Shown: positions 51,717 through 62,396, counted from the stretch's first letter. The stretch: DNA of 64,000 nucleotides from Pseudomonas sp. BN102 (GCF_029871245.1 NZ_SSON01000062.1:1-64000); one strand, 5' to 3'. Notes: generated by a model from the letters alone, not told the origin. Numbers and translations are program-made.

Positions 51717-52970
51717 ATGAGCGAAACCCGCCTCGCCGAACTCGATGCCGCCCTCCCCGGCCTGGCCCGCAGGATTCGCGTACTCGACGCCATCGCCTGG
51801 CCCGACGGCATCGAGGAACGCTTCCTCGCCGACTGGCACGCCGGTCGTCCGAAACTACCGGATGTGTCGCTGAAACCCCGTGACCACGGTACAGAGATCG
51901 AAGCCCTGGAAACCCTCGCCAACCAGTGCGACAGCGGCCATCCCGCCGGGGCTTTCCTCGCCGCCACTGCGCGCAGCTATGCCTTCGCCGGGCACATGCT
52001 CGGCGCCATCGGCACGCCGGCCTTCACCGACTATTCCGCGCGCCTCTACCAGCGCCCGGACCATTACTACGAACGCCAGAAGATGACACCCCTGGACGCG
52101 GCGCGCTTCTTCCTCGAGACCACCGATGCCCTGCTCGACAGCCGGCAGATCCCCGCCACCGAAGCGGACATCCCGGCCGAGGACTTCGCCGCCTGGATGC
52201 GTACCGAAGTGGATCGCTTCTTTGGCCCCGGCCAGGTGCGCGTGGTGCTGGACCCGGACCTCGCCTCCAAGGCCATCGCCGGCGCCACGCGCATCCGCCT
52301 GCGGGCCTCGGCGCGCTTCTCCGAGCTGGACAAGGCCCAGCTGCTGCAGCACGAAGCCTTCGTCCACGTCGGCACCGCCCTCAACGGCCGTGCCCAGCCG
52401 CGCCTGACCAGCCTGGCCCTGGGCGCGCCGCGCACCACCCTGACCCAGGAAGGCATCGCCATGCTCGCCGAGCTGCTCACCGGCAGCATCGATATCCAGC
52501 GCCTGCGACGTATCGCCCTGCGGGTGGTAGCTGTGCAACAGGCCCTGGACGGCGCCGATTTCATCGAGGTGTTCAAGGGGTTCCTGGAGGCCGGACAGTC
52601 GGAGGAGGAATCCTTCCGCTCGACCCAGCGGGTGTTCCGCGGCACCGATGTGCGCGGCGGCGGCGCCTTTACCAAGGACGCCTGCTACGTGATCGGCATG
52701 CTCGGCGTGCACACCCTGTTGCGGGTGGCGGTGCGCGACAACCGCCCCGAGCTGCTGCGCCAACTGTTCGCCGGGCGCCTGACGGCAGGCGATGTGGTGC
52801 GGCTGGCGCCGCTGTTCGAATCGGGATGGCTGGTACAGCCGCGCTTCGTCCCGCCCTGGGCGGCCGACCTTCGCCGCCTGGCGGCGACCCTGGCGTTCTC
52901 CGCCTTTGTCGGGCGGATCAAGCTGGATGTGGTCAGCCTGGAGCGGTTCGTGGAGTTGGAGGAGGAATGA
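51717..52970 (+). CDS. QEGLA-motif zincin-like protein (DUF1704, TIGR02421-like)
   Basis: A 417-residue protein annotated in related genomes as flavohemoglobin expression-modulating QEGLA motif protein. LLQHEAFVHVGTALNG contains an HExxxH-type metal motif, and LTQEGIAMLAELLTG the downstream glutamate. This pattern is shared with the eukaryotic MATCAP tyrosine carboxypeptidases (DUF1704), so it may be a metallo-carboxypeptidase. The start ATG at 51717 is preferred; the open frame upstream lies in the island boundary. No partner gene adjacent. Confidence 0.85.
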   Translation: MSETRLAELDAALPGLARRIRVLDAIAWPDGIEERFLADWHAGRPKLPDVSLKPRDHGTEIEALETLANQCDSGHPAGAFLAATARSYAFAGHMLGAIGTPAFTDYSARLYQRPDHYYERQKMTPLDAARFFLETTDALLDSRQIPATEADIPAEDFAAWMRTEVDRFFGPGQVRVVLDPDLASKAIAGATRIRLRASARFSELDKAQLLQHEAFVHVGTALNGRAQPRLTSLALGAPRTTLTQEGIAMLAELLTGSIDIQRLRRIALRVVAVQQALDGADFIEVFKGFLEAGQSEEESFRSTQRVFRGTDVRGGGAFTKDACYVIGMLGVHTLLRVAVRDNRPELLRQLFAGRLTAGDVVRLAPLFESGWLVQPRFVPPWAADLRRLAATLAFSAFVGRIKLDVVSLERFVELEEE

Positions 52971-52988
52971 GGTGTGGCACGGATAACC

Positions 52989-53165
52989 CCCTCTCCCTCC
53001 AGGGAGAGGGCTGGGGAGAGGGTGACATCCATTCGCACCGGGCTTCCCTCTCCCCCGGCCCCCGCCCTGCGCCCCGGCCTGATCGCTACGCGCTCAGGCG
53101 CTCATCGGCACCGGAAGCGATGCTTCCGAAAGCGTGCCTCTTCGCCCCGGAGGGAGAGGGGAGAA
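52989..53165. repeat. CCCTCTCCC / GGGAGAGGG repeat cluster
   Basis: CCCTCTCCCTCCAGGGAGAGGG forms an inverted repeat from 52989, followed by GGGGAGAGGG, then CCCTCTCCC at about 53050 and GGGAGAGGGG at about 53152. The same motif family recurs at 54652-54688, 59749-59795 and 61094-61135, all between genes of this metabolic block. Confidence 0.7.
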
Positions 53166-53166
53166 A

Positions 53167-53197
53167 GAAAAAAAAGGGGCCCCGAAGGGCCCCTTGA
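53167..53197 (-). terminator. Rho-independent terminator of fdhA
   Basis: On the minus strand AAGGGGCCC-TTCG-GGGCCCCTT is followed by TTTTTT. It is about 50 nt after the fdhA stop at 53249. Confidence 0.85.
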
Positions 53198-53248
53198 GGG
53201 ACAGACGCCGCGGCTGTCACACCCACGGCGTCGGGGTAGGACGGTGGG

Positions 53249-54448
53249 TCAGGCGGCGCTGAAGGTCTTGTGCGGGTCGATGACGAATTTCTTCGGCACG
53301 CCGGCATCGAACTCGCCGTAACCACGCGGCGCGTCGTCCAGGCTGATGACCTGCACGCCCACCACTTCGGCGATGTTGATGCGGTCCCACATGATCGCCT
53401 GCATCAGTGCGCGGTTGTACTTCATCACCGGGGTCTGGCCGGTGTGGAAGCTGTGGGATTTCGCCCAGCCGAGGCCGAAGCGGATGCTCAGGCTGCCGAT
53501 CTTGGCGGCGGCATCCACCGCCCCCGGGTCTTCGGTGACGTAGAGGCCGGGGATACCGATCTTGCCGGCCACACGGGTGACCTGCATCAGCGAGTTGAGC
53601 ACGGTGGCCGGTGCTTCGTGCTGGGCACCGGAATGGCCATGGCCGCGGGCTTCGAAGCCCACGGCGTCGACGGCGCAATCCACTTCCGGCTCACCCAGCA
53701 GGTCGGCGATCTGCTCGTGCAGCGGGGTGTCCTTGGACAGGTCGGCGATTTCGAAGCCCTGGGCCTTGGCGTGAGCCAGGCGCACCGGGTTGACGTCGCC
53801 GACTATGACCACCGCGGCACCCAGCAGGCGGGCGGAAGCCGCAGCGGCCAGGCCAACGGGGCCGGCACCGGCGACGTAGACGGTGCTGCCTGGGCCGACG
53901 CCGGCGGTGACCGCGCCGTGGTAGCCAGTCGGCAGGATGTCGGAGAGGCAGGTCAGGTCACGGATTTTCTCCATGGCCTTGTCGCGATCCGGCAGCTTGA
54001 GCAAGTTGAAGTCGGCGTAAGGCACCAACACGTACTCGGCCTGGCCACCGGTCCAGTCGCCCATGTCGACGTAGCCGTAGGCGCCGCCGGCACGCGCCGG
54101 GTTGACAGTCAGGCAGACGCCGGTGTGCTGCTCCTTGCAGGAACGGCAACGGCCGCAGGCGACGTTGAAGGGTACGGAAACCAGGTCGCCGATCTTCAGG
54201 TTTTCCACGTCACTGCCCTTCTCGATCACCTCACCGGTGATCTCGTGGCCGAGCACCAGGCCGACCTGGGCGGTGGTACGGCCGCGCACCATGTGCTGGT
54301 CGGAGCCGCAGATGTTGGTGGAAACGACTTTCAGAATCACCCCGTGCTCGATCTTCTTGCCGCGGGGGTCCTGCATCTTCGGATAGTCGATCTTCTGGAC
54401 TTCGACCTTGCCCGAACCGAGATAAACGACACCACGATTACCAGACAT
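53249..54448 (-). CDS. fdhA: Glutathione-independent formaldehyde dehydrogenase
   Basis: Zinc-dependent, NAD-linked dehydrogenase oxidising formaldehyde to formate; 399 residues, the length of the P. putida enzyme. The start ATG at 54448 gives MSGNRGVVYLGSGKVEVQKI. Zinc ligands are in NICGSDQHMVRG and LGHEITGEV; the structural zinc site is CGRCRSCKEQHTGVC; the NAD loop is AGAGPVGLAAAASA. It removes formaldehyde released when sarcosine oxidase demethylates sarcosine, which fits the adjacent sox genes. Confidence 0.97.
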   Translation of the reverse strand: MSGNRGVVYLGSGKVEVQKIDYPKMQDPRGKKIEHGVILKVVSTNICGSDQHMVRGRTTAQVGLVLGHEITGEVIEKGSDVENLKIGDLVSVPFNVACGRCRSCKEQHTGVCLTVNPARAGGAYGYVDMGDWTGGQAEYVLVPYADFNLLKLPDRDKAMEKIRDLTCLSDILPTGYHGAVTAGVGPGSTVYVAGAGPVGLAAAASARLLGAAVVIVGDVNPVRLAHAKAQGFEIADLSKDTPLHEQIADLLGEPEVDCAVDAVGFEARGHGHSGAQHEAPATVLNSLMQVTRVAGKIGIPGLYVTEDPGAVDAAAKIGSLSIRFGLGWAKSHSFHTGQTPVMKYNRALMQAIMWDRINIAEVVGVQVISLDDAPRGYGEFDAGVPKKFVIDPHKTFSAA

Positions 54449-54572
54449 GCGTAATTCTCCGTTGTTGTTGTGAACACAAAGGCGTGACCCACGGCCACGC
54501 GGCCTTGTACTGGAGCTTGCATCTGTTGCCGGAATCCGCCGGTGAAACCTGGCAGGGGCGGGTTCCGTGAAA

Positions 54573-54627
54573 GTAGGGTGCGCCGTGCGCACCAATGGGT
54601 TCCCAAGGTGCGCACGGCGCACCCTAC
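54573..54627. repeat. Perfect inverted repeat, GTAGGGTGCGCC family
   Basis: 21-nt arms 54573-54593 and 54607-54627 are exact reverse complements (start GTAGGGTGCGCCGTGC) separated by 13 nt. Related to the element at 33875-33932. Confidence 0.85.
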
Positions 54628-54651
54628 GAACTGCTACCGGAAGAAGGGGCA

Positions 54652-54688
54652 CCCTCTCCCCAGCCCTCTCCCTGAAGGGAGAGGGGGA
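54652..54688. repeat. CCCTCTCCC / GGGAGAGGG repeat
   Basis: CCCTCTCCCC, then CCCTCTCCCTGAAGGGAGAG. A member of the family described at 52989-53165, immediately downstream of purU. Confidence 0.65.
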
Positions 54689-54694
54689 AAAGCC

Positions 54695-55558
54695 TTATGC
54701 GTTGAGCACCACCGTACGGTTGGCGTTGAGGAACACGCGGCGCTCGATGTGGTAGCCGACGGCCTTGGCCAGGGTCAGGCACTCGATGTCGCGGCCCTTG
54801 GCGATCAGGTCTTCGGGGTAGTGGGCGTGGTCCACCGACTCCACGCCCTGGGCGATGATCGGGCCCTCGTCCAGGTCGTTATTGATGTAATGCGCCGTGG
54901 CCCCCACCAGCTTGACCCCCTTCTGGTAGGCCTGGTGGTAAGGCTTGGCCCCCTTGAAGCCGGGCAGCAGCGAGTGGTGGATATTGATCGCCCAGCCATC
55001 GAGCTTCTTGCACAGCTCCGGCGAGAGCACCTGCATATAGCGGGCGAGCACCACCAGTTCGGCGCCGGCTTCCTCGATCACACGGAGTACCTTGCGCTCC
55101 TGCGCCGGCTTGTCGTTGGGGTCGAGGGGGAAGTGGTGATAGGGAATCCCGTGCCAGCGGGCCAGGGGCTCCAGGTCCGGGTGGTTGGAGACCACCGCTA
55201 CCACGTCCATTTCCAGCTGGCCGATGCGTTGGCGGTAGAGCAGGTCGTTCAGGCAGTGGTCGGCTTTGGAGACCATCAGCACCACCTTGGCGCGATAGCC
55301 CGGCGGGGTCAGCTCCACCTGCATGTCGAAGGGCGCCAGGCGCTCGTCCAGGCCGGCGCGGAAGGCCTGCTCGTCGAAGTCGTCCGGCTGGCGGAACTCG
55401 ACGCGGATGAAGAAGCGCGACGACAGCCGATCATCGAAGGAATGGTGCTCGGTGACGTAGCAGCGCTGCTCGAAGAGAAAGCGCGTCACCGCATCCACGG
55501 TGCCGAGCACGCTCGGGCATTGGGCGGCGAGAATCCAGGTATCGGGGGTGCGGCTCAT
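54695..55558 (-). CDS. purU: Formyltetrahydrofolate deformylase
   Basis: Hydrolyses 10-formyl-THF to formate and THF, balancing one-carbon pools. It is 287 residues from the ATG at 55558. An N-terminal ACT domain (PDTWILAAQCPSVLGTVDAV) senses the amino-acid pool. The catalytic domain has the Asn-His-Asp set of formyltransferase folds: NIHHSLLPGFKGAKPYHQAY and GATAHYINNDLDEGPIIAQG. Placement between soxG and fdhA ties it to THF-bound C1 units released by sarcosine oxidase. Confidence 0.96.
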   Translation of the reverse strand: MSRTPDTWILAAQCPSVLGTVDAVTRFLFEQRCYVTEHHSFDDRLSSRFFIRVEFRQPDDFDEQAFRAGLDERLAPFDMQVELTPPGYRAKVVLMVSKADHCLNDLLYRQRIGQLEMDVVAVVSNHPDLEPLARWHGIPYHHFPLDPNDKPAQERKVLRVIEEAGAELVVLARYMQVLSPELCKKLDGWAINIHHSLLPGFKGAKPYHQAYQKGVKLVGATAHYINNDLDEGPIIAQGVESVDHAHYPEDLIAKGRDIECLTLAKAVGYHIERRVFLNANRTVVLNA

Positions 55559-55582
55559 CTCTATCTCCCGGGGTACACCAAC

Positions 55583-55709
55583 GTAGGTTGGCGCTGAGCT
55601 TGCGAAGCCCAACAAGGAGCGCGCAGCGCTCCCTGGTGCTCACCAGGGGCTGTGGCAGCCGGTTCTGCGAACCGGTCGTTGGGCTTCGCTGCGCTCAGCG
55701 CCAACCTAC
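55583..55709. repeat. Intergenic inverted repeat, GTAGGTTGGCGCTGAG family
   Basis: Outer arms GTAGGTTGGCGCTGAGC (55583-55599) and GCTCAGCGCCAACCTAC (55693-55709); inner arms GCGAAGCCCAAC and GTTGGGCTTCGC. Same family as 20908-20989. Confidence 0.85.
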
Positions 55710-55726
55710 CCGTAGCCCCCTTCCGA

Positions 55727-56356
55727 TTACGCTTTCACTGCCAAGCCGAACTCCGCGCTGGCATCCTGCAGCCAGAGCCAGATGTAGTCGGCGAAACTGC
55801 GGCGCACCAGCAGTTCCCAGGTGTCTTCGCCGGTGTGGCGGATCACCAGTTGGGACTTGGCGAAGTTGCTGCCCACCGCCTTGCCCACCGGGAAGTTGCT
55901 CGGGTGCACGTCATAGGACGTGGACTTCATCAGCACTTCGCGAACCTTGGGTCCGGAGAGTTCGAGAATGGTCTGCCCGCCGCTGACGTTGACCACGGAG
56001 ATGTGCTGGCCGTCCAGCGCCTTGCGCAGGCGTTGCTCGGTCTCGAACTCCTGGCCGCTCGGGACGATCAGCAGCCACTCGTCCGGGCCGAGCCACTGCA
56101 GCGAGGTGTCGCCGTTGGCGACCAGGGTCAGGGCCACCGGCAGCTCCAGGCCGAGGGCCTTGTGCACGCCGCCGGCGAAGGCCGGGTCCTTGGCGTCGCC
56201 ACGGATCACCAGGTGGCCGAGGAGTTTCTTCTCGCGCAGGACCACGCCCGCGCTGCTCTTGCCCTTGCGCGCCAGCTCGTCGAGACCGGCGTGGAACAGC
56301 GGCGACTCGGCCGGGGCTTTTTCGGGGCGCTGCTTGTAGACGTTCACGTTAGACAT
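55727..56356 (-). CDS. soxG: Sarcosine oxidase gamma subunit
   Basis: A 209-residue gamma subunit of heterotetrameric sarcosine oxidase. The start ATG at 56356 overlaps soxA by 8 nt. Segments typical of the subunit are LGPDEWLLIVPSGQE, VVNVSGGQTILELSGPKVRE and SYDVHPSNFPVGKAVGS; the fold is T-protein-like without catalytic residues of its own. Last sox gene on the transcript, before purU. Confidence 0.94.
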   Translation of the reverse strand: MSNVNVYKQRPEKAPAESPLFHAGLDELARKGKSSAGVVLREKKLLGHLVIRGDAKDPAFAGGVHKALGLELPVALTLVANGDTSLQWLGPDEWLLIVPSGQEFETEQRLRKALDGQHISVVNVSGGQTILELSGPKVREVLMKSTSYDVHPSNFPVGKAVGSNFAKSQLVIRHTGEDTWELLVRRSFADYIWLWLQDASAEFGLAVKA

Positions 56357-59300
56357 TCTGGCGATCCCCTTTCGGGTCATAGAACACGGAGCTGCAGATT
56401 TCGGCTTCGATCACGCTGCCATCGGCCAGCGGCGCGAACACGCGCTCGCCCATGCGTTTCAGGCCGCCCTTGACCACGGCCATGGCGAAGGAATAGCCCA
56501 TGGTCGAACTCATGTAGCTGGAGGTGACGTGGCCGACCATCTTCATCGGGATGGACTGCTTCGGATCGAACACCAGCTGGGCGCCTTCCGGCAGGACCTG
56601 GTTCGGGTCCAGGGGCTTGAGGCCCACCAGCTGCTTGCGGTCTTCGCGCTGGCAGTCCTCGCGGTTCATGCCACGCCAGCCGATCCAGGAGAACGCCTTG
56701 CTGCGGCCGACGCACCAGCCCATGTTCAGGTCGTCCGGGGTCACCGAACCGTCGGTGTCCTGGCCGACGATGATGAAGCCCTTCTCGGCCCGCAGCACGT
56801 GCATGGTCTCAGTGCCGTAAGGAGTCAGGTTGTACTTCTTGCCGGCCTCGACGATCTTCTCCCACACGCCCAGGGCGTAGTCGGCCTGCACGTTGACTTC
56901 GTACGACAGTTCGCCGGTGAAGGAGATGCGGAACACCCGCGCCGGTACGCCACCCACCAGGCCTTCCTTCCAACTCATGAAGGGGAAGCCGTCCTTGTCC
57001 AGGTCGATGTCGGTGACTTCGGCCAGCAGCTTGCGGCTGTTGGGGCCGGACAGGGTCATGGTGGCCCAGTGGTCGGTGACCGAGGTGAAATACACCTTCA
57101 GCTCCGGCCATTCGGTCTGGTGGTAGATCTCAAGCCACTCCATCACGCGGGCGGCGCCGCCGGTGGTGGTGGTCATGACGAAATGGTTCTCGGCCAGGCA
57201 GGCGGTCACGCCGTCGTCGAAGACCATGCCGTCTTCCTTGCACATCAGGCCGTAGCGGGCCTTGCCCACGTCCAGCTTGGTCCAGGCGTTGGTGTAAACG
57301 CGGTTGAGGAACTCGCGTGCATCCGGGCCCTGGATGTCGATCTTGCCCAGGGTGGAAGCGTCGAGGATACCCACGCTGTCACGCACGGCCTTGCATTCGC
57401 GGGCCACGGCGGCATGCATGTCTTCGCCGCGCTTGGGGAAGTACCACGGGCGCTTCCACTGGCCGACGTCCTCGAACTCGGCGCCCTGCGCCAGGTGCCA
57501 GCGGTGCATGGCGGTGTAGCGCTTGGGCTCGAACAGGTGGCCGCAGTGACGGCCGGCGACGGCGCCGAAAGTCACCGGGGTGTAGTTCGGGCGGAACATG
57601 GTGGTGCCCATCTCGGCGATGCTGATGCCCATCGACTCGGCCGCGATGGCCAGGCCGTTGATGTTGCCCAACTTGCCCTGGTCGGTACCGAAGCCCAGCG
57701 CGGTGTAGCGCTTGACGTGCTCGACCGACTCGAAGCCTTCGCGGGTGGCCAGCTCGATACCGGCGGAGGTCACGTCGTTCTGCAGGTCGACGAACTGCTT
57801 GGGCGCGCGGGAGGTGGGCTTGTCGTGGGGCACCTTGAACAGCGCCACGGTCGCTTCTTCCTTGCGCTTCTCGGTCTTCGGCAGGGTGCCAGCGACCAGC
57901 TTGAAGCCGGCTTCGGCAGCGGCCTTGGCGCCGGCTTCGAAGCCATTGGCCAGGGCGTCACCCAGGCCGAACACGCCGTTCACGGCACCGGCGCAGATGC
58001 GCTTCTGGAAGCCTTCGCCGGGGACGAACGCGAGGATGTCGTCACGCCAGGTCGGCTTGCCGCCCAGGTGGGACGCCAGGTGCACCACCGGGCTGTAGCC
58101 ACCGGAGCTGACGATCAGGTCGCAATCGACCACTTCGCCCGGGCTGGTGACCTTGTGGCTCTTCAGGTCGATGGCGCAGATGCGAGCACCACTGACACGC
58201 TTGCTGCCACGGGCCTCGACCACGGCGCTGCCGGTGAGGATACGCACGCCACGAGCGCGGGCTTCTTCCACCCAGGCGCCGCGCGGATTGCTGCGGGCAT
58301 CGGCCACGGCCACCACCTGCTGGCCGGCATCGAGCCAGTCCAGTACCACGCGGTAGGCGTAGTCGTTGTTGGTCGACAGCACCAGCTGACGGCCCGGGGC
58401 CACGCCATAGCGGCGCACGTAGGTGGAGACGGCGCCGGCGAGCATGTTGCCCGGCACGTCGTTGTTCGAATACACCAGCGGACGCTCGTGGGCGCCGGCC
58501 GCCAGCACCACGCGCTTGGCGCGGACGCGGTGCACGCGATGACGGGCCTGGCCACGGGGGGCGACTTCACCCAGGTGGTCGGTCAGGCGCTGGTGGATGG
58601 TGAGGAAGTTGTGGTCGTGGTAGCCGTTCACCGTTGCGCGCGGCAGCAGGGTCACTTCCGGCAGCTTCTCCAGCTCGGCGATGACCTGGGCGACCCACTC
58701 GGCGGCGGGCTTGCCATCCAGGGTCTCGCGGGTATCGAGCAGGCTGCCGCCGAACTCTTCCTGTTCGTCAGCCAGGATCACGCGGGCACCACTGCGAGCA
58801 GCGGCCAGGGCGGCGGCGAGGCCGGCCGGGCCGGCGCCGACCACCAGCACGTCGCAGTGCTGGTTAATGTGGTCGTAGATGTCAGGGTCGACTTCCAGCG
58901 GCGAACGCCCGAGGCCGGCGGCCTTGCGGATGTACTTCTCGTAGGTCAGCCAGAGGTTCTGCGGGTACATGAAGGTCTTGTAGTAGAACCCGGGCGGCAT
59001 CATCTTGCCGCCGACCTTGCCGAGGATGCCCATGACGTCGTTGTTCACGCTCGGCCAGCCGTTGGTGCTGGCGGCCACCAGACCCGCGTACAGGGCCTGC
59101 TGGGTGGCACGCACGTTCGGCACCTGGGCATTCTCGGTGGAACCGAGCTGCAGCACGGCGTTGGGCTCTTCGGCACCGGCGGCGACTATGCCGCGCGGGC
59201 GGGAATACTTGAAGCTGCGGCCAACGATGTCGACGCCGTTGGCCAGCAGCGCGGCGGCCAGGGTGTCGCCGGCGAATCCTTGGTAGTTCTCGCCGTTGAA

Positions 59301-59366
59301 GGTGAAGGTCAGCGGCTGGCTGCGATCGACGCGGCCGCCCTTGGGAAGACGGTTGACCTGGCTCAT
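56349..59366 (-). CDS. soxA: Sarcosine oxidase alpha subunit
   Basis: A 1005-residue alpha subunit. Residues about 15-100 form a 2Fe-2S-ferredoxin-like fold (FTFNGENYQGFAGDTLAAAL). Residues about 170-490 bind NAD and FAD (DVLVVGAGPAGLAAALAAAR, DEQEEFGGSLLDTRE). Residues about 620-1000 are the aminomethyltransferase-like, THF-binding domain (GILDASTLGKIDIQGPDARE). The holoenzyme oxidises sarcosine to glycine and peroxide, passing the methyl as methylene-THF or formaldehyde. It overlaps soxD by 4 nt and soxG by 8 nt. Confidence 0.97.
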   Translation of the reverse strand: MSQVNRLPKGGRVDRSQPLTFTFNGENYQGFAGDTLAAALLANGVDIVGRSFKYSRPRGIVAAGAEEPNAVLQLGSTENAQVPNVRATQQALYAGLVAASTNGWPSVNNDVMGILGKVGGKMMPPGFYYKTFMYPQNLWLTYEKYIRKAAGLGRSPLEVDPDIYDHINQHCDVLVVGAGPAGLAAALAAARSGARVILADEQEEFGGSLLDTRETLDGKPAAEWVAQVIAELEKLPEVTLLPRATVNGYHDHNFLTIHQRLTDHLGEVAPRGQARHRVHRVRAKRVVLAAGAHERPLVYSNNDVPGNMLAGAVSTYVRRYGVAPGRQLVLSTNNDYAYRVVLDWLDAGQQVVAVADARSNPRGAWVEEARARGVRILTGSAVVEARGSKRVSGARICAIDLKSHKVTSPGEVVDCDLIVSSGGYSPVVHLASHLGGKPTWRDDILAFVPGEGFQKRICAGAVNGVFGLGDALANGFEAGAKAAAEAGFKLVAGTLPKTEKRKEEATVALFKVPHDKPTSRAPKQFVDLQNDVTSAGIELATREGFESVEHVKRYTALGFGTDQGKLGNINGLAIAAESMGISIAEMGTTMFRPNYTPVTFGAVAGRHCGHLFEPKRYTAMHRWHLAQGAEFEDVGQWKRPWYFPKRGEDMHAAVARECKAVRDSVGILDASTLGKIDIQGPDAREFLNRVYTNAWTKLDVGKARYGLMCKEDGMVFDDGVTACLAENHFVMTTTTGGAARVMEWLEIYHQTEWPELKVYFTSVTDHWATMTLSGPNSRKLLAEVTDIDLDKDGFPFMSWKEGLVGGVPARVFRISFTGELSYEVNVQADYALGVWEKIVEAGKKYNLTPYGTETMHVLRAEKGFIIVGQDTDGSVTPDDLNMGWCVGRSKAFSWIGWRGMNREDCQREDRKQLVGLKPLDPNQVLPEGAQLVFDPKQSIPMKMVGHVTSSYMSSTMGYSFAMAVVKGGLKRMGERVFAPLADGSVIEAEICSSVFYDPKGDRQNV

Positions 59367-59689
59367 GCCGTTACTCCTGCGGTCGCGGCTTTCTTCTCGC
59401 CGACGTTGGCCTCGGTGACAGTGGGCTTCTCACCGATCTTGTAGGTTTCGAGGATCTCGTAGCTCACGGTGTGGCGCGTGGCGTTGAAGTACTTGCGGCA
59501 GCCGGCGGAGTGCACCCACAGCTCGTGGTGGATGCCGCGCGGGTTGTCGCGGAAGAAGATGTAGTCGCCCCACTCCTCGTCTGTGCAGGCGTTGGGGTCG
59601 AGCGGGCGCGGGATGTGCGCCTGGCCCTTGGCGTGGAATTCCTCTTCGGAGCGCAGCTCGCCACAGTAGGGACAGAAGATGTGCAGCAT
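59363..59689 (-). CDS. soxD: Sarcosine oxidase delta subunit
   Basis: A 108-residue zinc-binding delta subunit. HIFCPYCGELRSEEEFH (C6-x2-C9) and the later HSAGCRKYFNATRHTVSYEI supply the zinc ligands. The start ATG at 59689 is preferred over upstream frames because it directly precedes the Cys pair. It sits between soxB and soxA as in other pseudomonads, with a 4-nt overlap to soxA. Confidence 0.96.
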   Translation of the reverse strand: MLHIFCPYCGELRSEEEFHAKGQAHIPRPLDPNACTDEEWGDYIFFRDNPRGIHHELWVHSAGCRKYFNATRHTVSYEILETYKIGEKPTVTEANVGEKKAATAGVTA

Positions 59690-59748
59690 GTTTGGAACCT
59701 CCGGGTTCGTCTCCGTTGGGGGAAGAGGCGGTGGCACTTCGCCGAACC

Positions 59749-59795
59749 ACCCTCTCCCGCCCTTCGGGCCCCCTCTCCCGCGAGCGGGAGAGGGG
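59749..59795. repeat. CCCTCTCCC / GGGAGAGGG repeat between soxB and soxD
   Basis: CCCTCTCCCGC-GA-GCGGGAGAGGG plus an additional CCCTCTCCCGCCC in front. It lies inside the sox operon, where a hairpin could affect relative expression. Confidence 0.7.
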
Positions 59796-59823
59796 AATCA
59801 GTTGTCGCCCTGTTGGCGAATGT

Positions 59824-61074
59824 TCAATGAGCCACGGCAGCGGCGCCGTGCTCGTCGATCAGTGCGCCGGTATGGAAACGGTCGATGGAGAAGGGCTTGG
59901 CCAGCGGGTGCATCTCGCCGCGCGCCAGGCTCGCCGCGAACACATGGCCCGAACCCGGGGTGGCCTTGAAGCCGCCGGTGCCCCAGCCGCAGTTGAAGAA
60001 CAGATTCTTCACCGGGGTCTTGGAGATGATCGGGCAGGCGTCCGGGGTGGTATCCACGATGCCGCCCCACTGCCGGTTCATGCGCACGCGGGAGAGGATC
60101 GGGAACATCTCCACGATGGCCTGCAGGGTGTGTTCGATGGTCCCGTAGGAACCGCGCTGGCCGTAGCCGTTGTAGCCGTCGATACCGGCACCGATGACCA
60201 GGTCGCCCTTGTCCGACTGGCTGATGTAGCCATGCACGGCGTTGGACATGATCACGCTGTGGATGATCGGCTTGATCGGCTCGGAGACCAGTGCCTGCAG
60301 CGGGTGGGATTCCAGCGGCAGGCGGAAGCCGGCCTGCTTGGCCATGTGCCCGGAGTTACCGGCGGTGACCACGCCGACGCGCTTGGCGCCGATGAAGCCG
60401 CGGTTGGTTTCCACGCCAATTACTGCGCCGTCCTGCTTGCGGAAGCCGAGCACTTCGGTGTTCTGCAACAGGTCCACGCCCAGGGCGTCGGCGGCACGGG
60501 CATAGCCCCAGGCCACGGCGTCGTGACGGGCGACGCCGCCACGGCGCTGCACGGTGGACCCCATGATCGGGTAGCGGGTGTTCTTGCTGCAGTCGAGGAA
60601 GGGGATCTCCTCGGCCACCTGCTTGGCGTCCAGCAGCTCGCCGTCCACACCGTTGAGGCGGTTGGCGTTGACCCGACGGGCCGAGTCACGCATGTCCTGC
60701 AGGGTGTGGCAGAGGTTGTAGACGCCGCGCTGGGAGAACATCACGTTGTAGTTCAGGTCCTGGGACAGGCCTTCCCACAGTTTCATGGCGTGCTCGTACA
60801 GCTGCGCCGCCTCGTCCCACAGGTAGTTGGAGCGGACGATGGTGGTATTGCGCGCGGTGTTGCCGCCGCCCAGCCAGCCCTTCTCCACCACCGCGACGTT
60901 CTTCACGCCGAATTCCTTAGCCAGGTAGTAGGCGGTGGCCAGGCCGTGGCCGCCACCGCCGACGATGATCACGTCATAAACCGGCTTCGGCGTTGGGTTG
61001 CGCCACATGCGTTGCCAGTTTTCGTGGTGGCTCAGGGAGTGCTTGAACAGACCGAAGCCGGAATAACGTTGCAT
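59824..61074 (-). CDS. soxB: Sarcosine oxidase beta subunit
   Basis: A 416-residue catalytic beta subunit. [20 protein letters not shown] is the FAD Rossmann motif and [20 protein letters not shown] the conserved second segment. The [20 protein letters not shown] stretch contains the His that carries covalent FMN in this family. It oxidises sarcosine at the beta-FAD and passes electrons to FMN and oxygen. First sox gene after glyA, on the same strand. Confidence 0.97.
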   Translation of the reverse strand: MQRYSGFGLFKHSLSHHENWQRMWRNPTPKPVYDVIIVGGGGHGLATAYYLAKEFGVKNVAVVEKGWLGGGNTARNTTIVRSNYLWDEAAQLYEHAMKLWEGLSQDLNYNVMFSQRGVYNLCHTLQDMRDSARRVNANRLNGVDGELLDAKQVAEEIPFLDCSKNTRYPIMGSTVQRRGGVARHDAVAWGYARAADALGVDLLQNTEVLGFRKQDGAVIGVETNRGFIGAKRVGVVTAGNSGHMAKQAGFRLPLESHPLQALVSEPIKPIIHSVIMSNAVHGYISQSDKGDLVIGAGIDGYNGYGQRGSYGTIEHTLQAIVEMFPILSRVRMNRQWGGIVDTTPDACPIISKTPVKNLFFNCGWGTGGFKATPGSGHVFAASLARGEMHPLAKPFSIDRFHTGALIDEHGAAAVAH

Positions 61075-61093
61075 GGAATGCTCCTGGTTCTAC

Positions 61094-61135
61094 TCCCCTC
61101 TCCCACTTGTGGGAGAGGGGCCGGGGGAGAGGGTG
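61094..61135. repeat. CCCTCTCCC / GGGAGAGGG repeat between glyA and soxB
   Basis: CCCCTCTCCCAC-TT-GTGGGAGAGGGG inverted repeat followed by GGGGGAGAGGG. It fills the 68-nt spacer between glyA and soxB. Confidence 0.75.
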
Positions 61136-61142
61136 AGATGAC

Positions 61143-62396
<1,254 letters not shown>

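Noticed and set aside
56529-59444. A 971-codon plus-strand frame opposite soxA.
   Set aside because: Antisense shadow; soxA is unambiguous on the other strand.
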